Part shown: positions 50,391 to 59,344 of the stretch, piece by piece
Position numbering within the stretch: position 1 is the stretch's first letter
Layout: every line of letters begins with the position of its first letter
NCBI RefSeq assembly: GCF_016702655.1
Contig: NZ_JADJDO010000002.1
Span: forward strand, 372,001 to 436,000
DNA from: Ideonella sp.
GTDB taxonomy: Bacteria > Pseudomonadota > Gammaproteobacteria > Burkholderiales > Burkholderiaceae_C
Direction of reading: 5' to 3'
DNA length: 64,000 nt
Position numbers and translations under genes: made by a program
The notes under the pieces: generated by a model
The model's database searches: none
What the model saw: only the letters and a program-made list of their open reading frames with translations
What the model was told of the DNA's origin: nothing

Positions 50391-52616
50391 ATGACCGACA
50401 TCGCCCTCATCGACCGCCGCAGCTTCCTCGGTGCCGTCGGCGGCCTGACGCTCGCCATCGCCCTGCCTTTCGGCCGCGACGCGCGCGCCGCGTCCACGGC
50501 CAGCGTGAACAGTTGGCTGACGATCGGCAGCGACGACAGCATCAGCCTGACCATCGGCTCGTCCGACATGGGGCAGGGTTCGTTCTTCGGCCTCGCGCAG
50601 ATCCTCTGCGAAGACCTGATGGTCGACCCAGGCCGAGTGCAGTTGGTGCAGGGCGGACCGACGCTGGCCAGCCCGGCGCCGATCGGCACCGCGATCAACA
50701 CCGTGGGCAGCGGCGTCACGCGCAACAACTTCTGGAAGTTGCGCGACGCCGGCGCAATCGCCCGCGAAATGCTCGTCAGCGCGGCCATGCTGAGCGTCGG
50801 CGACACGAATCGCGCGAACTACAGCGTCAGCAACGGCGTGATCCTGCACGTCCCGAGTGGCGCGAAGCGCACCTATGGCCAGGTGGCCAGCGCTGCCGCC
50901 GGGCTGACCCCGCCGACCAGCGCGGCGCTGGTGCCGGATGCCCAGCTCGCCTGCATCGGCAAGACCTTCGCGCGGCCCGACATCCCGTTCAAGGTCGACG
51001 GCAGTGCGATCTATGGCCTCGACGTGCGCGTGCCCGGCATGCTCTACGCGGTGATCCGGCATTGCCCGTCGTTCGGTGGCGTCCTCGCGGCGACTCCCGC
51101 GAAGCCGCCTGGCGCCATCGCCGTGGTGCCTACACAGGTCTTCACGGGGACCGGCCGCGGCGCCGAGGCCGTGGGCAACGTGAATGCGGTGGCGGTCGTT
51201 GCCGGCAATACCTGGGACGCCTGGAAGGCCGCCAAGAGCCTGGCGCCGAAGTGGACGCTGCGCGCCGACAGTGCCAACCTGAACAGCGCGCAGTTCCTGG
51301 CCGATGCCCAGGCGCTGATGGCCAATCCCACGCCGTACGTACCGGGCGCCGCCAACGGGCCCGGCACGCTGTACACGGTGGAGCGCAGCACCGGCGATGC
51401 CAACGCGGCGATCGACGCGTCGGCGAAGGTGGTCGACGCCACCTACACGCTCCCCTACGTGGCGCACGCCTGCATGGAGGTGCTGAACTGCACCGTCGAC
51501 TACGTGGCCGGCACCAAGTGCGAGGTCTGGGCGCCGACGCAGTCGGCCAAGAACGTGCTGAGCATGCTGGTGTCGCTGACCGGTCTGGGCGAGGACAAGA
51601 TCACCGTGCACACCACCTTCCTTGGCGGCGGCCTCGGGCGCAAGGCCGAGGTCGACTTCATCAGCCAGGCGGTGCAGGTGGCGATGGCGCTGGGCAAGCC
51701 GGTCAAGCTGATGTGGCCGCGCGAAGAGGACTTCACCCACGACCAGTACCGTCCGATGGCCCTCGTGCGGGCCCGCGCCGGCATGGACGCCAATGGCGCC
51801 ATTGCCGGCTGGACCTATCGCAACGTCTCGCCGTCGATCCTGTCGCAGCGCGGTTCGGTGCTCGGTGCCACTGGCGACAGCCAGGGCTACGAGGCGTCGC
51901 AGGCCTTGCCCTACAACTTCGGCGCCAGGTTGACGGAGTACGTGACGCACCCGTCGCCGGTGCCGGTCGGCTTCTGGCGCTCGGTGGGCGCGTCGATCAA
52001 CACCTTCGCGGTCGAGTCGATGATCGACGAAATGGCGCTCGCGGTCGGGCAGGATCCCTATGAATTCCGCCGCGCCCGGCTGACCAACCCGCGCTGGCTT
52101 GCGGTGCTCGACGCGGCCGCGAACGGCGCCGGCTGGAACAGCAAGCCACCCCGCGGCGCGGCCCGCGGCATCGCCATCGGTGCCGCCTTCAACACCATCG
52201 TCGCGCAGGCGGTCGAGGTGTCCGGGTCGGCGCGCAAGTGGCGCATGACGAGGTCGTGCGTGGCGATCGACAGCTACATCACGGTGAACCCGGGCCAGGT
52301 CGAGGCGCAGATCGTTGGCGGGGTGGTGCACGGCCTGAACGCGGCGCTGTACGGGCGGCAGACCTTCAGCAACGGCGCTGCGCAGGTGAAGAACTTCAAC
52401 AAGAGCCGCATGATCCGCATCGGCGAGATGCCGACGGTCAAGGTCCTGATCATGCCTTCGCCGGCCGTGATGGACCGGACGGCGAGCATCGGTGGCGTCG
52501 GCGAACTCGGCGTGCCCACGCTGGCGCCGGCGCTGGCCAATGCGGTGGCCCGGCTCACCGGCATCCGCACGCGCACGCTCCCGTTCTTCCCGAACGCGAC
52601 GATGATCGAAGGCTGA
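50391..52616 (+). CDS. Molybdopterin-binding subunit of a xanthine-dehydrogenase-family enzyme (IorB-like)
   Basis: The 741-residue large subunit has an N-terminal Tat-type signal, 'IDRRSFLGAVGGLTLAIALP', so the folded enzyme is probably exported to the periplasm. Recognisable parts are 'SSDMGQGSFFGLAQILCEDL', 'RPDIPFKVDGSAIYGLDVRV', 'VAHACMEVLNCTVDYVAGTK', 'TTFLGGGLGRKAEVDFISQA' (molybdopterin-binding GGGFGR-type) and near the end 'DRTASIGGVGELGVPTLAPA' (catalytic Glu in G-x-GE). Likely hydroxylates an N-heterocycle or oxidises an aldehyde; the substrate is not determinable. Confidence 0.92.
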   Translation: MTDIALIDRRSFLGAVGGLTLAIALPFGRDARAASTASVNSWLTIGSDDSISLTIGSSDMGQGSFFGLAQILCEDLMVDPGRVQLVQGGPTLASPAPIGTAINTVGSGVTRNNFWKLRDAGAIAREMLVSAAMLSVGDTNRANYSVSNGVILHVPSGAKRTYGQVASAAAGLTPPTSAALVPDAQLACIGKTFARPDIPFKVDGSAIYGLDVRVPGMLYAVIRHCPSFGGVLAATPAKPPGAIAVVPTQVFTGTGRGAEAVGNVNAVAVVAGNTWDAWKAAKSLAPKWTLRADSANLNSAQFLADAQALMANPTPYVPGAANGPGTLYTVERSTGDANAAIDASAKVVDATYTLPYVAHACMEVLNCTVDYVAGTKCEVWAPTQSAKNVLSMLVSLTGLGEDKITVHTTFLGGGLGRKAEVDFISQAVQVAMALGKPVKLMWPREEDFTHDQYRPMALVRARAGMDANGAIAGWTYRNVSPSILSQRGSVLGATGDSQGYEASQALPYNFGARLTEYVTHPSPVPVGFWRSVGASINTFAVESMIDEMALAVGQDPYEFRRARLTNPRWLAVLDAAANGAGWNSKPPRGAARGIAIGAAFNTIVAQAVEVSGSARKWRMTRSCVAIDSYITVNPGQVEAQIVGGVVHGLNAALYGRQTFSNGAAQVKNFNKSRMIRIGEMPTVKVLIMPSPAVMDRTASIGGVGELGVPTLAPALANAVARLTGIRTRTLPFFPNATMIEG

Positions 52617-52742
52617 GGCCCTGCCGCCGCCGGGTTTCGCGCATCAGTGCGCCACGGCCCGGCGGCTGCGCTACAGTCCGTGAACTGTGCAAGGCGCACT
52701 TTCCGACGATGTGCCGCTGCCGCAAGCGCGGTCGCACGACGC

Positions 52743-53690
52743 ATGAAGCAGGCAGTTTCCAACGATGTCCTCACCGAGCGGCCGGACGACGCTCTGCACG
52801 ATGCGCTGCAAGCCATCGTGCGGCCGCTGGCGCGGCTGGCCGTCGGACACGGCCTTTCGTTCGCGGCGGCCGAAGAGATCATGAAGCGGGCCTTTGTCGA
52901 ATGCGCCGCCGACGCGCACCCCGGACTGCCGCCGCACCGCAAGGTCAGCCGCATCAGCACGGTGACCGGCATCAACCGGCGCGAGGTGACGCGATTGACG
53001 CGCGCCCGTGCGGCGCCGTCGCCGCGCCGGCCGTCGGTCGCCAGCGAGTTGTACGCACGCTGGCTCACCGACGCTGCCTATCGGGATCGGCGGGGCCGTC
53101 CCAAGGTGCTGCGGCGCCAGGGCCCGGCGCCGAGCTTCGAGACGCTGGCCCAGGCGGTGACGCGCGACGTGCACCCGCGCAGCCTGCTCGACGAACTGCT
53201 GCGGCTCAGGCTGGCCACGCTGGACCCCGCCACCGACCGGGTCACCCTGGCTGCGGATGCCACGCCGCGCGGCGACGCGGCGCGCCTGCTCGGATTCCTC
53301 GGCGACAACGTCGGCGACCATCTCCAGGCCGCCGTGGGCAACGTGCTCGCCGGCGGCGAGGGCGGCGGCGACCCTCACTTCGACCAGGCGATGTTCGCCG
53401 ACGGCGTGTCCGACGAGACCATGTCCTGGCTGCGACAGTCGGTGCGCGAGCGCTGGGGCAAGCTGCTGGCCGGCATGGTGCCCGAGCTCGAGAAGCGCCT
53501 GGACGAGGATGCCCGGCACGCGCCGCCACCCGCGCGCCGCTGGCGCCTGGGCCTGTACAGCTACGACGAGAGCCCGCCACCGGCCACGGTCGCAGAGGCC
53601 CCCGTCGAGACGCCCGATGAAGCGTCCGGTACGGCGCCGCGTGCCGCGCCGGGCAAGAAGAACCTGCGCGATAGGAAGACCCGATCATGA
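52743..53690 (+). CDS. DUF6502 family protein
   Basis: The 315-residue protein is soluble. 'LHDALQAIVRPLARLAVGHG' and 'LSFAAAEEIMKRAFVECAAD' are followed by 'VSRISTVTGINRREVTRLTR', a winged-HTH-like block (I-S-x-x-T-G-I-x-R-x-E-V) near residue 75. It ends with an Arg/Pro-rich linker. As I recall this is DUF6502, a family found mostly in proteobacteria next to a DUF5666 gene, as here (ATGA overlap at 53687-53690). The HTH-like segment suggests DNA binding, but function is unknown. Confidence 0.75.
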   Translation: MKQAVSNDVLTERPDDALHDALQAIVRPLARLAVGHGLSFAAAEEIMKRAFVECAADAHPGLPPHRKVSRISTVTGINRREVTRLTRARAAPSPRRPSVASELYARWLTDAAYRDRRGRPKVLRRQGPAPSFETLAQAVTRDVHPRSLLDELLRLRLATLDPATDRVTLAADATPRGDAARLLGFLGDNVGDHLQAAVGNVLAGGEGGGDPHFDQAMFADGVSDETMSWLRQSVRERWGKLLAGMVPELEKRLDEDARHAPPPARRWRLGLYSYDESPPPATVAEAPVETPDEASGTAPRAAPGKKNLRDRKTRS

Positions 53691-54889
53691 AACTGCCTCC
53701 GTTGTCGCTCTCCGGTTTCGTGAGGGCCTTGCCGCTGCGCCTCGGGCTCGGAGTCGCCCTTGCGCTGGTCCTGCTCGCCGGCGAGGCCCGCGTCGGGACG
53801 GGCGGCACGGGAGCCTATTCGTTCGGGCGCATTGCCGCCGTCCAGCCGCTGGTGGTGAACCATGTCCGCTTCGACGTCGCCGCGGCCAGCGTGGTCGACG
53901 ACGACGGGGCGCCTATCGGCGCCGATCAGTTGCAGCCGGGCATGACGACCGAGATCGACAGCACCGTCGTTCGGCTGACACCGTCCGGTGCCAGCGCCTC
54001 CGCGAGCCGCATCCGCACGACGACCGAACTTCTCGGCGCGCTGGCCGCGGTCGATCGCGCCGCGGGCGTGTTGAGCCTGCTCGGCCAGACGGTCCGGGTC
54101 GACGCGTCGACCGTGTTCGACGAGCGGCTCTCGGGCGGAATCGACGCTCTGGTCGCCGGGCAGTGGCTGCAGGTGGCGGCGGCCTACGACGCCGCCACGG
54201 GGCTCTATCGCGCCTCGCGCCTCGCGCCGGCCGACGGCGCCGCGGCGTTCAAGCTGCGCGGCGTGGTCAGCGGGCTAGACGTCAATGCCCGCGTCTTGCG
54301 GATCGGTATGGCCGAATTCGGCTACACCGGCGTTGCCCTGCCGCCGATGCCGCTCGGCGTGGGCAGCTACGTGAAGCTGCAACTGGTGCCGGGCCCCGCC
54401 GAGACCGCGCGGTGGACAGTCACCGGCTTCGTCAGCGCGAAGGCGGCGCCGGCCGACGGTCGCGAAGGGCACCTCGCCGGTCTGGTGAGCAGCATCTCGT
54501 CAGCCACGCGCTTCAGTATCAACGGCCAACCGGTCGATGCCAGCGCGGTTGCCCTGCCCGGCGGCGGCGCCGGCTTGGTGCTGGGCGCTGCCGTGCAGGT
54601 CGAAGGCACCTTCCAGGGCGGCGAGCTCATCGCCAGCCAGGTGGAATTCGGCGACAGTTGGGTGGACTCCAGCCTGGAGTACGAGAGCCAGGGCATGATC
54701 GCTTCCGCCGATCCCGCTGCGGGCACGTTCGTGCTCCGCGGCAAGACCATCGGCACGGCGCGCGGCGACCTGCGCATCGTGGGCGGGACGCGGGCCGACC
54801 TGACCCCATACCGGCGCGTCGAGGTGCACGGACTCATCGCCAAGGACGGGCGGCATGTCGAGGCGACCGTGATCGTGTTCGATCGCTAG
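53687..54889 (+). CDS. DUF5666 domain protein, secreted
   Basis: The 400-residue product has an N-terminal signal/anchor ('LRLGLGVALALVLLAGEARV'), the conserved 'GTGGTGAYSFGRIAAVQPLV' (G-x-GG-T-G) and four to five OB-like repeats of the DUF5666 type: 'ALAAVDRAAGVLSLLGQTVR', 'GVVSGLDVNARVLRIGMAEF', 'GLVSSISSATRFSINGQPVD' and 'GMIASADPAAGTFVLRGKTI'. It is probably envelope-located. It is translationally coupled to the DUF6502 gene and converges with the S9 peptidase, their stops overlapping in CTAG (54886-54889). Confidence 0.8.
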   Translation: MKLPPLSLSGFVRALPLRLGLGVALALVLLAGEARVGTGGTGAYSFGRIAAVQPLVVNHVRFDVAAASVVDDDGAPIGADQLQPGMTTEIDSTVVRLTPSGASASASRIRTTTELLGALAAVDRAAGVLSLLGQTVRVDASTVFDERLSGGIDALVAGQWLQVAAAYDAATGLYRASRLAPADGAAAFKLRGVVSGLDVNARVLRIGMAEFGYTGVALPPMPLGVGSYVKLQLVPGPAETARWTVTGFVSAKAAPADGREGHLAGLVSSISSATRFSINGQPVDASAVALPGGGAGLVLGAAVQVEGTFQGGELIASQVEFGDSWVDSSLEYESQGMIASADPAAGTFVLRGKTIGTARGDLRIVGGTRADLTPYRRVEVHGLIAKDGRHVEATVIVFDR

Positions 54890-56952
54890 CGGCGCGCGGC
54901 GGCGTCGTGCCGCGCCAGCCAGCCGAAGAACTCCTCGTGCCACTGGCGGCTGTTGCGCGGCTTGAGCACCCAGTGGTTCTCGTCCGGAAACCACAGCAGC
55001 CGCGCATCCACGCCTTTCGCCTGCAGGGTGTTGTAGTAGGCCAGGCCCTGCGCGTCGGGCACGCGGTAGTCGAGCGCGCCGTGGATCACGAGCGTGGGCG
55101 TGCGCATCGTGCCGGCGAAGGCGTGCGGGCTCTGCGCGTCGAGCTTGGCGCGGTCTTCCCAGTACCAGGCGCCGAACTCCTGCGCGTGCCAGGTGTAGGC
55201 GTCGTCGGCAAACATGCCGGTCCAGTCGAAGCAGCCGGCGTGGCAGATGTAGGCGTTGTAGCGGCCGGGCGGCACGTGCGCGTTCATCCACGCCACCATG
55301 TAGCCCCCGTAGCTGCCGCCCGAGGCGAACACGCGCTTTGCGTCGGCCCAGGGCTGCGCGAGCAGCCAGTCGGTGGCGGCCTCGACGTCCTGCAGTTCGA
55401 GCTCGCCCCAGCGGTGCGTGATGCTGTCGAGGAAGGCGTGGCCGAAGCCGCTCGAGCCGTGGTAGTTGACGCCCGCCACCACGTAGCCGTTGGCAGCGAA
55501 GAGCTGGTTGTTCCAGCGGTAGTGAAAGGTGTCGCCGCTCGCCGCATGCGGCCCGCCGTGGATGGCGTGCAGCAGCGGCCAGGTCTTGCCCTTGCCGCGG
55601 CCTTGTGCCTTGCCCTGCGCGTCGCCGGCTTCGAACCCGGGCGGTACGGTGAGCCACATCTGCACTGCGTCGCCGTTGGCGCCCATGACCGTGACTTCCT
55701 CCGCCGCGCGAAAGCGAAACGGCGCCAGCAGCGCGTCGTTGAAGCGCTCCAGCCGCAGCGGCTCGGCCTCGCCGCCACGCAGGGCGTGCACGCGCGCCGG
55801 GTGGTCGCTCGCGTCGGCCACGACGACGATCACTTCCGCGCCGCTGGCGACATCGAACGATTGCACCCAGCCGCCGCGCAGGGCGATGGCGGGTTCGCTG
55901 CTCGCGATGCCCATGCGCCACAGGTGGCAGCGGCCGCGGTCTTCGGCGGCAAAGAGGATCGCATCGCCGTCCTCGGCCCAGCGCAGTGGCGCGCTGACCG
56001 AGCGGTCCCACTGCGCGCTCAGCAGTTGCCAGCCCGGCGCGGCATTGCGCTTGCTCGCGCGGCGCAGCAAGGCCAGGTGGCCGGGCATGGTGTGCCGCTT
56101 GCCCTGGTGGCTGGCGACGAAGGCGATGTAGCGCCCGTCGGGGCTGTAGCGCGGCGCGGCGAAGTCCCAGGCCTCGTCGCCGGCGACGGTCTCGACGCGC
56201 CCGTTCTTCAGGTCGATCTCGGCCAGCGCCAGGCAGTGATCGATCTGCTTGCGCGGCTGCGGGTCGAAGGCGAAGCAGATCGTCTTGCCGTCGGGCGCGA
56301 TGTCGAACGCGTGCGCGTCCGGGCTCGCACGCGTGAGCTCGAAGGCGCTGCCCTCGAACAGGTCGCGCACGCGGCCGGTCTTGACGTCGAGCACGTGCAG
56401 GTGCGCCACGCGCCCCATCGGCAGGTTGTGGTCCCAGTAGCGGTACTGGGCCTCGCCCGTCGCGTAGCCGCTCTCCTTGCGCTCCTTGAAGGCCTTGTGG
56501 CGCTTGGCCTGCGCGCGCTGGCCCGCAAGCCCGGGCCAGACCCAGGCGATGAAGGCGATGCGCTTGCCGTCGGGGAACCACTTGAAGGCCTCGATGCCGG
56601 GCGCGAAGTCGCTCGCGCGGCGCGCCTCGCCGCCGTCGGGCGCGATGACGTAGAGCTGCGGCGTCTCGTCCTTGCGCCCCTGCTGCTCGCGCCGTGCGAC
56701 GAAGGCGATCTGCTCGCCGGTGGGCGACCAGGCGGGTTGGCCGTCCTTGTCGCCGCAATGCGTCAGCCGGCGCGGCGCGCCGCCCAAGGTCGACAGCAGC
56801 CAAAGCGCCGAGCTCGCGCTGTTGTCCTCCATCGAGTGGCTCGTCAGCGGGCACACCACCTGCGCGCCGTCGGGCGAGAGGCTCGCGCCGCCGATGCGCT
56901 CGATGCGCCAGAGGTCGTCGATGGTGAAGCGTCGGGCGGGCTTGCGGGCCAT
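54886..56952 (-). CDS. S9 family peptidase (acylaminoacyl-peptidase/dipeptidyl peptidase type)
   Basis: The 688-residue serine peptidase has no signal peptide. The N-terminal half is a WD40/PD40-like propeller ('GGASLSPDGAQVVCPLTSHS', 'DGQPAWSPTGEQIAFVARRE', 'APRYSPDGRYIAFVASHQGK'). The C-terminal alpha/beta hydrolase carries the triad Ser in 'FASGGSYGGYMVAWMNA', Asp in 'VIHGALDYRVPDAQG' and His in 'FPDENHWVLKPRNS'. The oxyanion region is 'LLHAIHGGPHAASGDTF'. It should cleave short cytosolic peptides. ATG 56952 gives the usual family N-terminus (RRFTIDDLWRIERIGGASLS). Confidence 0.93.
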   Translation of the reverse strand: MARKPARRFTIDDLWRIERIGGASLSPDGAQVVCPLTSHSMEDNSASSALWLLSTLGGAPRRLTHCGDKDGQPAWSPTGEQIAFVARREQQGRKDETPQLYVIAPDGGEARRASDFAPGIEAFKWFPDGKRIAFIAWVWPGLAGQRAQAKRHKAFKERKESGYATGEAQYRYWDHNLPMGRVAHLHVLDVKTGRVRDLFEGSAFELTRASPDAHAFDIAPDGKTICFAFDPQPRKQIDHCLALAEIDLKNGRVETVAGDEAWDFAAPRYSPDGRYIAFVASHQGKRHTMPGHLALLRRASKRNAAPGWQLLSAQWDRSVSAPLRWAEDGDAILFAAEDRGRCHLWRMGIASSEPAIALRGGWVQSFDVASGAEVIVVVADASDHPARVHALRGGEAEPLRLERFNDALLAPFRFRAAEEVTVMGANGDAVQMWLTVPPGFEAGDAQGKAQGRGKGKTWPLLHAIHGGPHAASGDTFHYRWNNQLFAANGYVVAGVNYHGSSGFGHAFLDSITHRWGELELQDVEAATDWLLAQPWADAKRVFASGGSYGGYMVAWMNAHVPPGRYNAYICHAGCFDWTGMFADDAYTWHAQEFGAWYWEDRAKLDAQSPHAFAGTMRTPTLVIHGALDYRVPDAQGLAYYNTLQAKGVDARLLWFPDENHWVLKPRNSRQWHEEFFGWLARHDAAARR

Positions 56953-56993
56953 GGGGTCTGGTGCTTTCGTTGCCGGCCCGGCGTGCGTTGCGT

Positions 56994-57584
56994 TCAGCGC
57001 GGCCGCTGGAGCTGGTGGTCGAGGTGGGCACGCACCGTCGGCCACTCGGCGGCGACGATGCTGTAGACGCAGGTGTCGCGCAGCGTGCCGTTGGCGGCGC
57101 GCAGGTGCGAACGCAGGATGCCGTCCAGCTTGGCCCCCAGGCGCTCGATGCCGCGCCGGCTCTGCTGGTTGAAGAAGTGGGTGCGGAACTCGACCGCGAT
57201 GCAATCGAGCGCCTCGAAGGCGTGCGCGAGCAGCATGCGCTTGCACTCGGTGTTGAGCGCGCTGCGCTGCACGCGTTGCGCATACCAGGTGCTGCCGATC
57301 TCGACGCGCCGGTGCACCGCGTCGATGTTCATGTAGGTCGTCATGCCGGCGATGCGGCCTTCGGCGTCGCGCACCGTGAACGGCAGCATCGAGCCCGCGG
57401 CCTGCAGCGCAAGGCGGCGCTCGATCTCGGCTGCCATGCCTTCCGGCGCGGGGATCGCCGTGTACCAGAGCTTCCACAGCTCGCCGTCGCGCACCGCGTC
57501 GGTGAGGCCGGCGGCATGCTCGCGCGCGAGCGGTTCGAGCGAGGCGTGGACTCCCGACAGGGTGATCGGGGCAGGCCAGCTCAA
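56994..57584 (-). CDS. RimJ/RimL-type GNAT acetyltransferase
   Basis: The 196-residue acetyltransferase of the YncA/RimJ-like group starts 'ITLSGVHASLEPLAREHAAG'. It has 'GELWKLWYTAIPAPEGMAAE', 'YMNIDAVHRRVEIGSTWYAQ' (the conserved R-x-E-I-G-x-T-W-y), 'FNQQSRRGIERLGAKLDGIL' and 'TCVYSIVAAEWPTVRAHL'. Proteins of this type acetylate N-termini or small molecules. Located between the S9 peptidase and moxR on the same strand. Confidence 0.9.
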   Translation of the reverse strand: MSWPAPITLSGVHASLEPLAREHAAGLTDAVRDGELWKLWYTAIPAPEGMAAEIERRLALQAAGSMLPFTVRDAEGRIAGMTTYMNIDAVHRRVEIGSTWYAQRVQRSALNTECKRMLLAHAFEALDCIAVEFRTHFFNQQSRRGIERLGAKLDGILRSHLRAANGTLRDTCVYSIVAAEWPTVRAHLDHQLQRPR

Positions 57585-57646
57585 CGGTTGTGCCTCCGGC
57601 CGGCCCTGCGGGCCTTCACGTCGCTTCGCGACATGAGCCTGCGCCG

Positions 57647-57679
57647 CAACAGATGAACGACGATGTCGTTCATCTGTTG
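57647..57679. terminator. Perfect 15-bp hairpin overlapping the moxR stop
   Basis: CAACAGATGAACGAC (57647-57661) and its exact reverse complement (57665-57679) are separated by GAT. The moxR stop codon (57670-57672) lies inside the stem. There is no T-run, so it is not a standard intrinsic terminator. A 3' stabilising or attenuating hairpin is possible. It is more AT-rich than its surroundings. Confidence 0.5.
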
Positions 57680-58524
57680 TGCCTCTGCATGAAGACGAGC
57701 TTTTCGAACAGCGACACGTCCTGCTCGTTCTTGAGCAGCGCGCCGACCAGCGGCGGTACGCTCACCTTCTCGTCCTTGCTCTGCAGCACCTCCAGCGGGA
57801 TGTCCTCGGCGACGAGGAGCTTCAACCAGTCGAGCAGCTCCGAGGTCGAGGGCTTCTTCTTCAGCCCGGGCAGGTTGCGCACGTCGTAGAAGCTCTTCAG
57901 TGCCGCGCCGAGGAGCTCCTTCTTCAGCCCCGGGAAGTGCACGTCGACGATCGCCTGCATGGTCTGCGCGTCGGGGAAGCGGATGTAGTGGAAGAAGCAG
58001 CGCCGCAGGAAGGCGTCGGGCAGTTCCTTCTCGTTGTTCGAGGTGATGAAGACGAGCGGGCGGTGGCGGGCCTTGACGAGCTCGCGCGTCTCGTAGACGT
58101 AGAACTCCATGCGGTCGATCTCGCGCAGCAGGTCGTTCGGGAACTCGATGTCGGCCTTGTCGATCTCGTCGATCAGCAGCACCACCGGCTGCTCGGCGGT
58201 GAAGGCCTGCCACAGCACGCCCCTGACGATGTAGTTGTGGATGTCCTTCACGCGCTCGCCGCCGTCGACGTCGGCGAGCTGGCTGTCGCGCAGGCGGCTG
58301 ACGGCGTCGTACTCGTACAGGCCCTGCTGGGCCTTGGTCGTGCTCTTGATGTGCCACTGCAGGAGCGGCATGTTCAAGGCCTGCGCCACCTCCTCGGCGA
58401 GCATGGTCTTGCCGGTGCCGGGCTCGCCCTTGACGAGCAGCGGGCGCTTGAGCGTGATCGACGCGTTGACCGCGAGCATCAGGTCCTGCGTGGCGACGTA
58501 GTTGTCGGTGCCTTGGAATTTCAT
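57670..58524 (-). CDS. MoxR family AAA+ ATPase
   Basis: The 284-residue AAA+ chaperone-like ATPase starts at ATG 58524. Features are 'DLMLAVNASITLKRPLLVKG', Walker A 'GEPGTGKTML', Walker B 'PVVLLIDEIDKADIEFPNDL', sensor 1 'PLVFITSNNEKELPDAFLRR' and a C-terminal lid ('SELLDWLKLL'). MoxR proteins work with a von Willebrand factor A (CoxE-like) partner that is almost always encoded next. Here the next gene is a GNAT and no VWA gene is present, so the partner has been lost or moved. Divergent from cytochrome c4. Confidence 0.92.
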   Translation of the reverse strand: MKFQGTDNYVATQDLMLAVNASITLKRPLLVKGEPGTGKTMLAEEVAQALNMPLLQWHIKSTTKAQQGLYEYDAVSRLRDSQLADVDGGERVKDIHNYIVRGVLWQAFTAEQPVVLLIDEIDKADIEFPNDLLREIDRMEFYVYETRELVKARHRPLVFITSNNEKELPDAFLRRCFFHYIRFPDAQTMQAIVDVHFPGLKKELLGAALKSFYDVRNLPGLKKKPSTSELLDWLKLLVAEDIPLEVLQSKDEKVSVPPLVGALLKNEQDVSLFEKLVFMQRHNR

Positions 58525-58572
58525 GGGGAGGTGAGGGTTCTTCGGGAGTCGGGCCAGTATAAGTGGCGCCCC

Positions 58573-58578
58573 TATAAT
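58573..58578 (+). promoter_or_regulatory. -10 element (TATAAT) of the cytochrome c4 gene
   Basis: An exact TATAAT lies 36 bp before the ATG at 58615, preceded by a second AT-rich 'agtataagt'. No clear -35 is present at 17 bp. It is the best sigma-70 -10 hexamer in the window. Confidence 0.55.
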
Positions 58579-58614
58579 CGCCCGCCGATCCCGAAAACTG
58601 CGCCCTCTTTGACA

Positions 58615-59265
58615 ATGAACAAAGCAAAGTCGATCCTCTTCGTGCTGGCGGCCGCCGCTTTCGCAGCCAGCGCATCGGCGCAGGACGCCAAGGCCGGCGA
58701 GAAGAAGAACGCGATGTGCATCGGCTGCCACGGCATCCCGGGCTACCAGTCGAGCTTCCCCGAGATCCACAAGGTGCCGATGATCGCCGGCCAGAACGCG
58801 AAGTACATCGCCGCCTCGCTCGCGGCCTACCAGACGGGCGAGCGCAAGCACCCGACGATGCGCGCCATCGCCGCGTCGCTCTCGGAGCAGGACATGGCCG
58901 ACCTGGCCGCCTTCTACGAGCAGCAGGGCAAGGCGAGCGCTCAGGAGGCGCCCAAGGCTGCTGCCGAGCCGCCAGCGGCGGTGGCGGCACTGCTCGCCAA
59001 GGGCAATTGCGCTTCCTGCCACGGCGCCAACTTCAACACGCCCATCGACGCCAGCTACCCGAAGCTCGCCGGCCAGCACGCCGACTACCTGTACGTCGCG
59101 CTCAAGGAGTACCTGATCCGCGACAACGCCCAGATCGGGCGCAGCAACGCGATCATGACCGGCATGGCCGCACCGTTCAGCCGCAAGGAGATCAAGCTGC
59201 TGGCCAACTACATCGGCTCGCTGCCGGGCGATCTCAAGACGGTGCCCGAGCCGCGCTTCCGCTGA
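58615..59265 (+). CDS. Dihaem cytochrome c (c4-like)
   Basis: The 216-residue protein has a Sec signal peptide (MNKAKSILFVLAAAAFAASA, cut before QDAK) and two class I haem c domains. Haem sites are CIGCH (~residue 35) and CASCH (~residue 130). Distal Met ligands are expected in 'HPTMRAIAASLSEQDMADLA' and 'NAIMTGMAAPFSRKEIKLLA'. Each half ends with the usual aromatic helix ('LAAFYEQQ', 'LANYIGSL'). Cytochromes c4 pass electrons from the bc1 complex to terminal oxidases in the periplasm. A hairpin follows the stop. Confidence 0.93.
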   Translation: MNKAKSILFVLAAAAFAASASAQDAKAGEKKNAMCIGCHGIPGYQSSFPEIHKVPMIAGQNAKYIAASLAAYQTGERKHPTMRAIAASLSEQDMADLAAFYEQQGKASAQEAPKAAAEPPAAVAALLAKGNCASCHGANFNTPIDASYPKLAGQHADYLYVALKEYLIRDNAQIGRSNAIMTGMAAPFSRKEIKLLANYIGSLPGDLKTVPEPRFR

Positions 59266-59271
59266 AGAGCC

Positions 59272-59289
59272 CCGGCCCTGGAGGGCTGG
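59272..59289 (+). terminator. Hairpin after cytochrome c4
   Basis: CCGGCCCT-GG-AGGGCTGG (59272-59289) forms an eight-pair stem with one G-T pair, starting seven bases after the stop. There is no T-run. It may be a weak or bidirectional terminator between the convergent cytochrome and HDOD genes. Confidence 0.45.
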
Positions 59290-59344
59290 GAGGTCGAGCG
59301 GCCGATTTCGAGGTCGATGGCGCGCGGATTGCGCGGCCGGCCCT

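Noticed and set aside
53257..57066. A 1269-codon plus-strand open frame across DUF6502/DUF5666 and the S9 peptidase
   Set aside because: It runs through three real genes in other frames or on the other strand. It has low-complexity composition and no recognisable motif.
57647..57679. Classical rho-independent terminator
   Set aside because: The stem is perfect but no T-run follows on either strand, and the moxR stop lies inside it. It is kept only as a hairpin of uncertain role.
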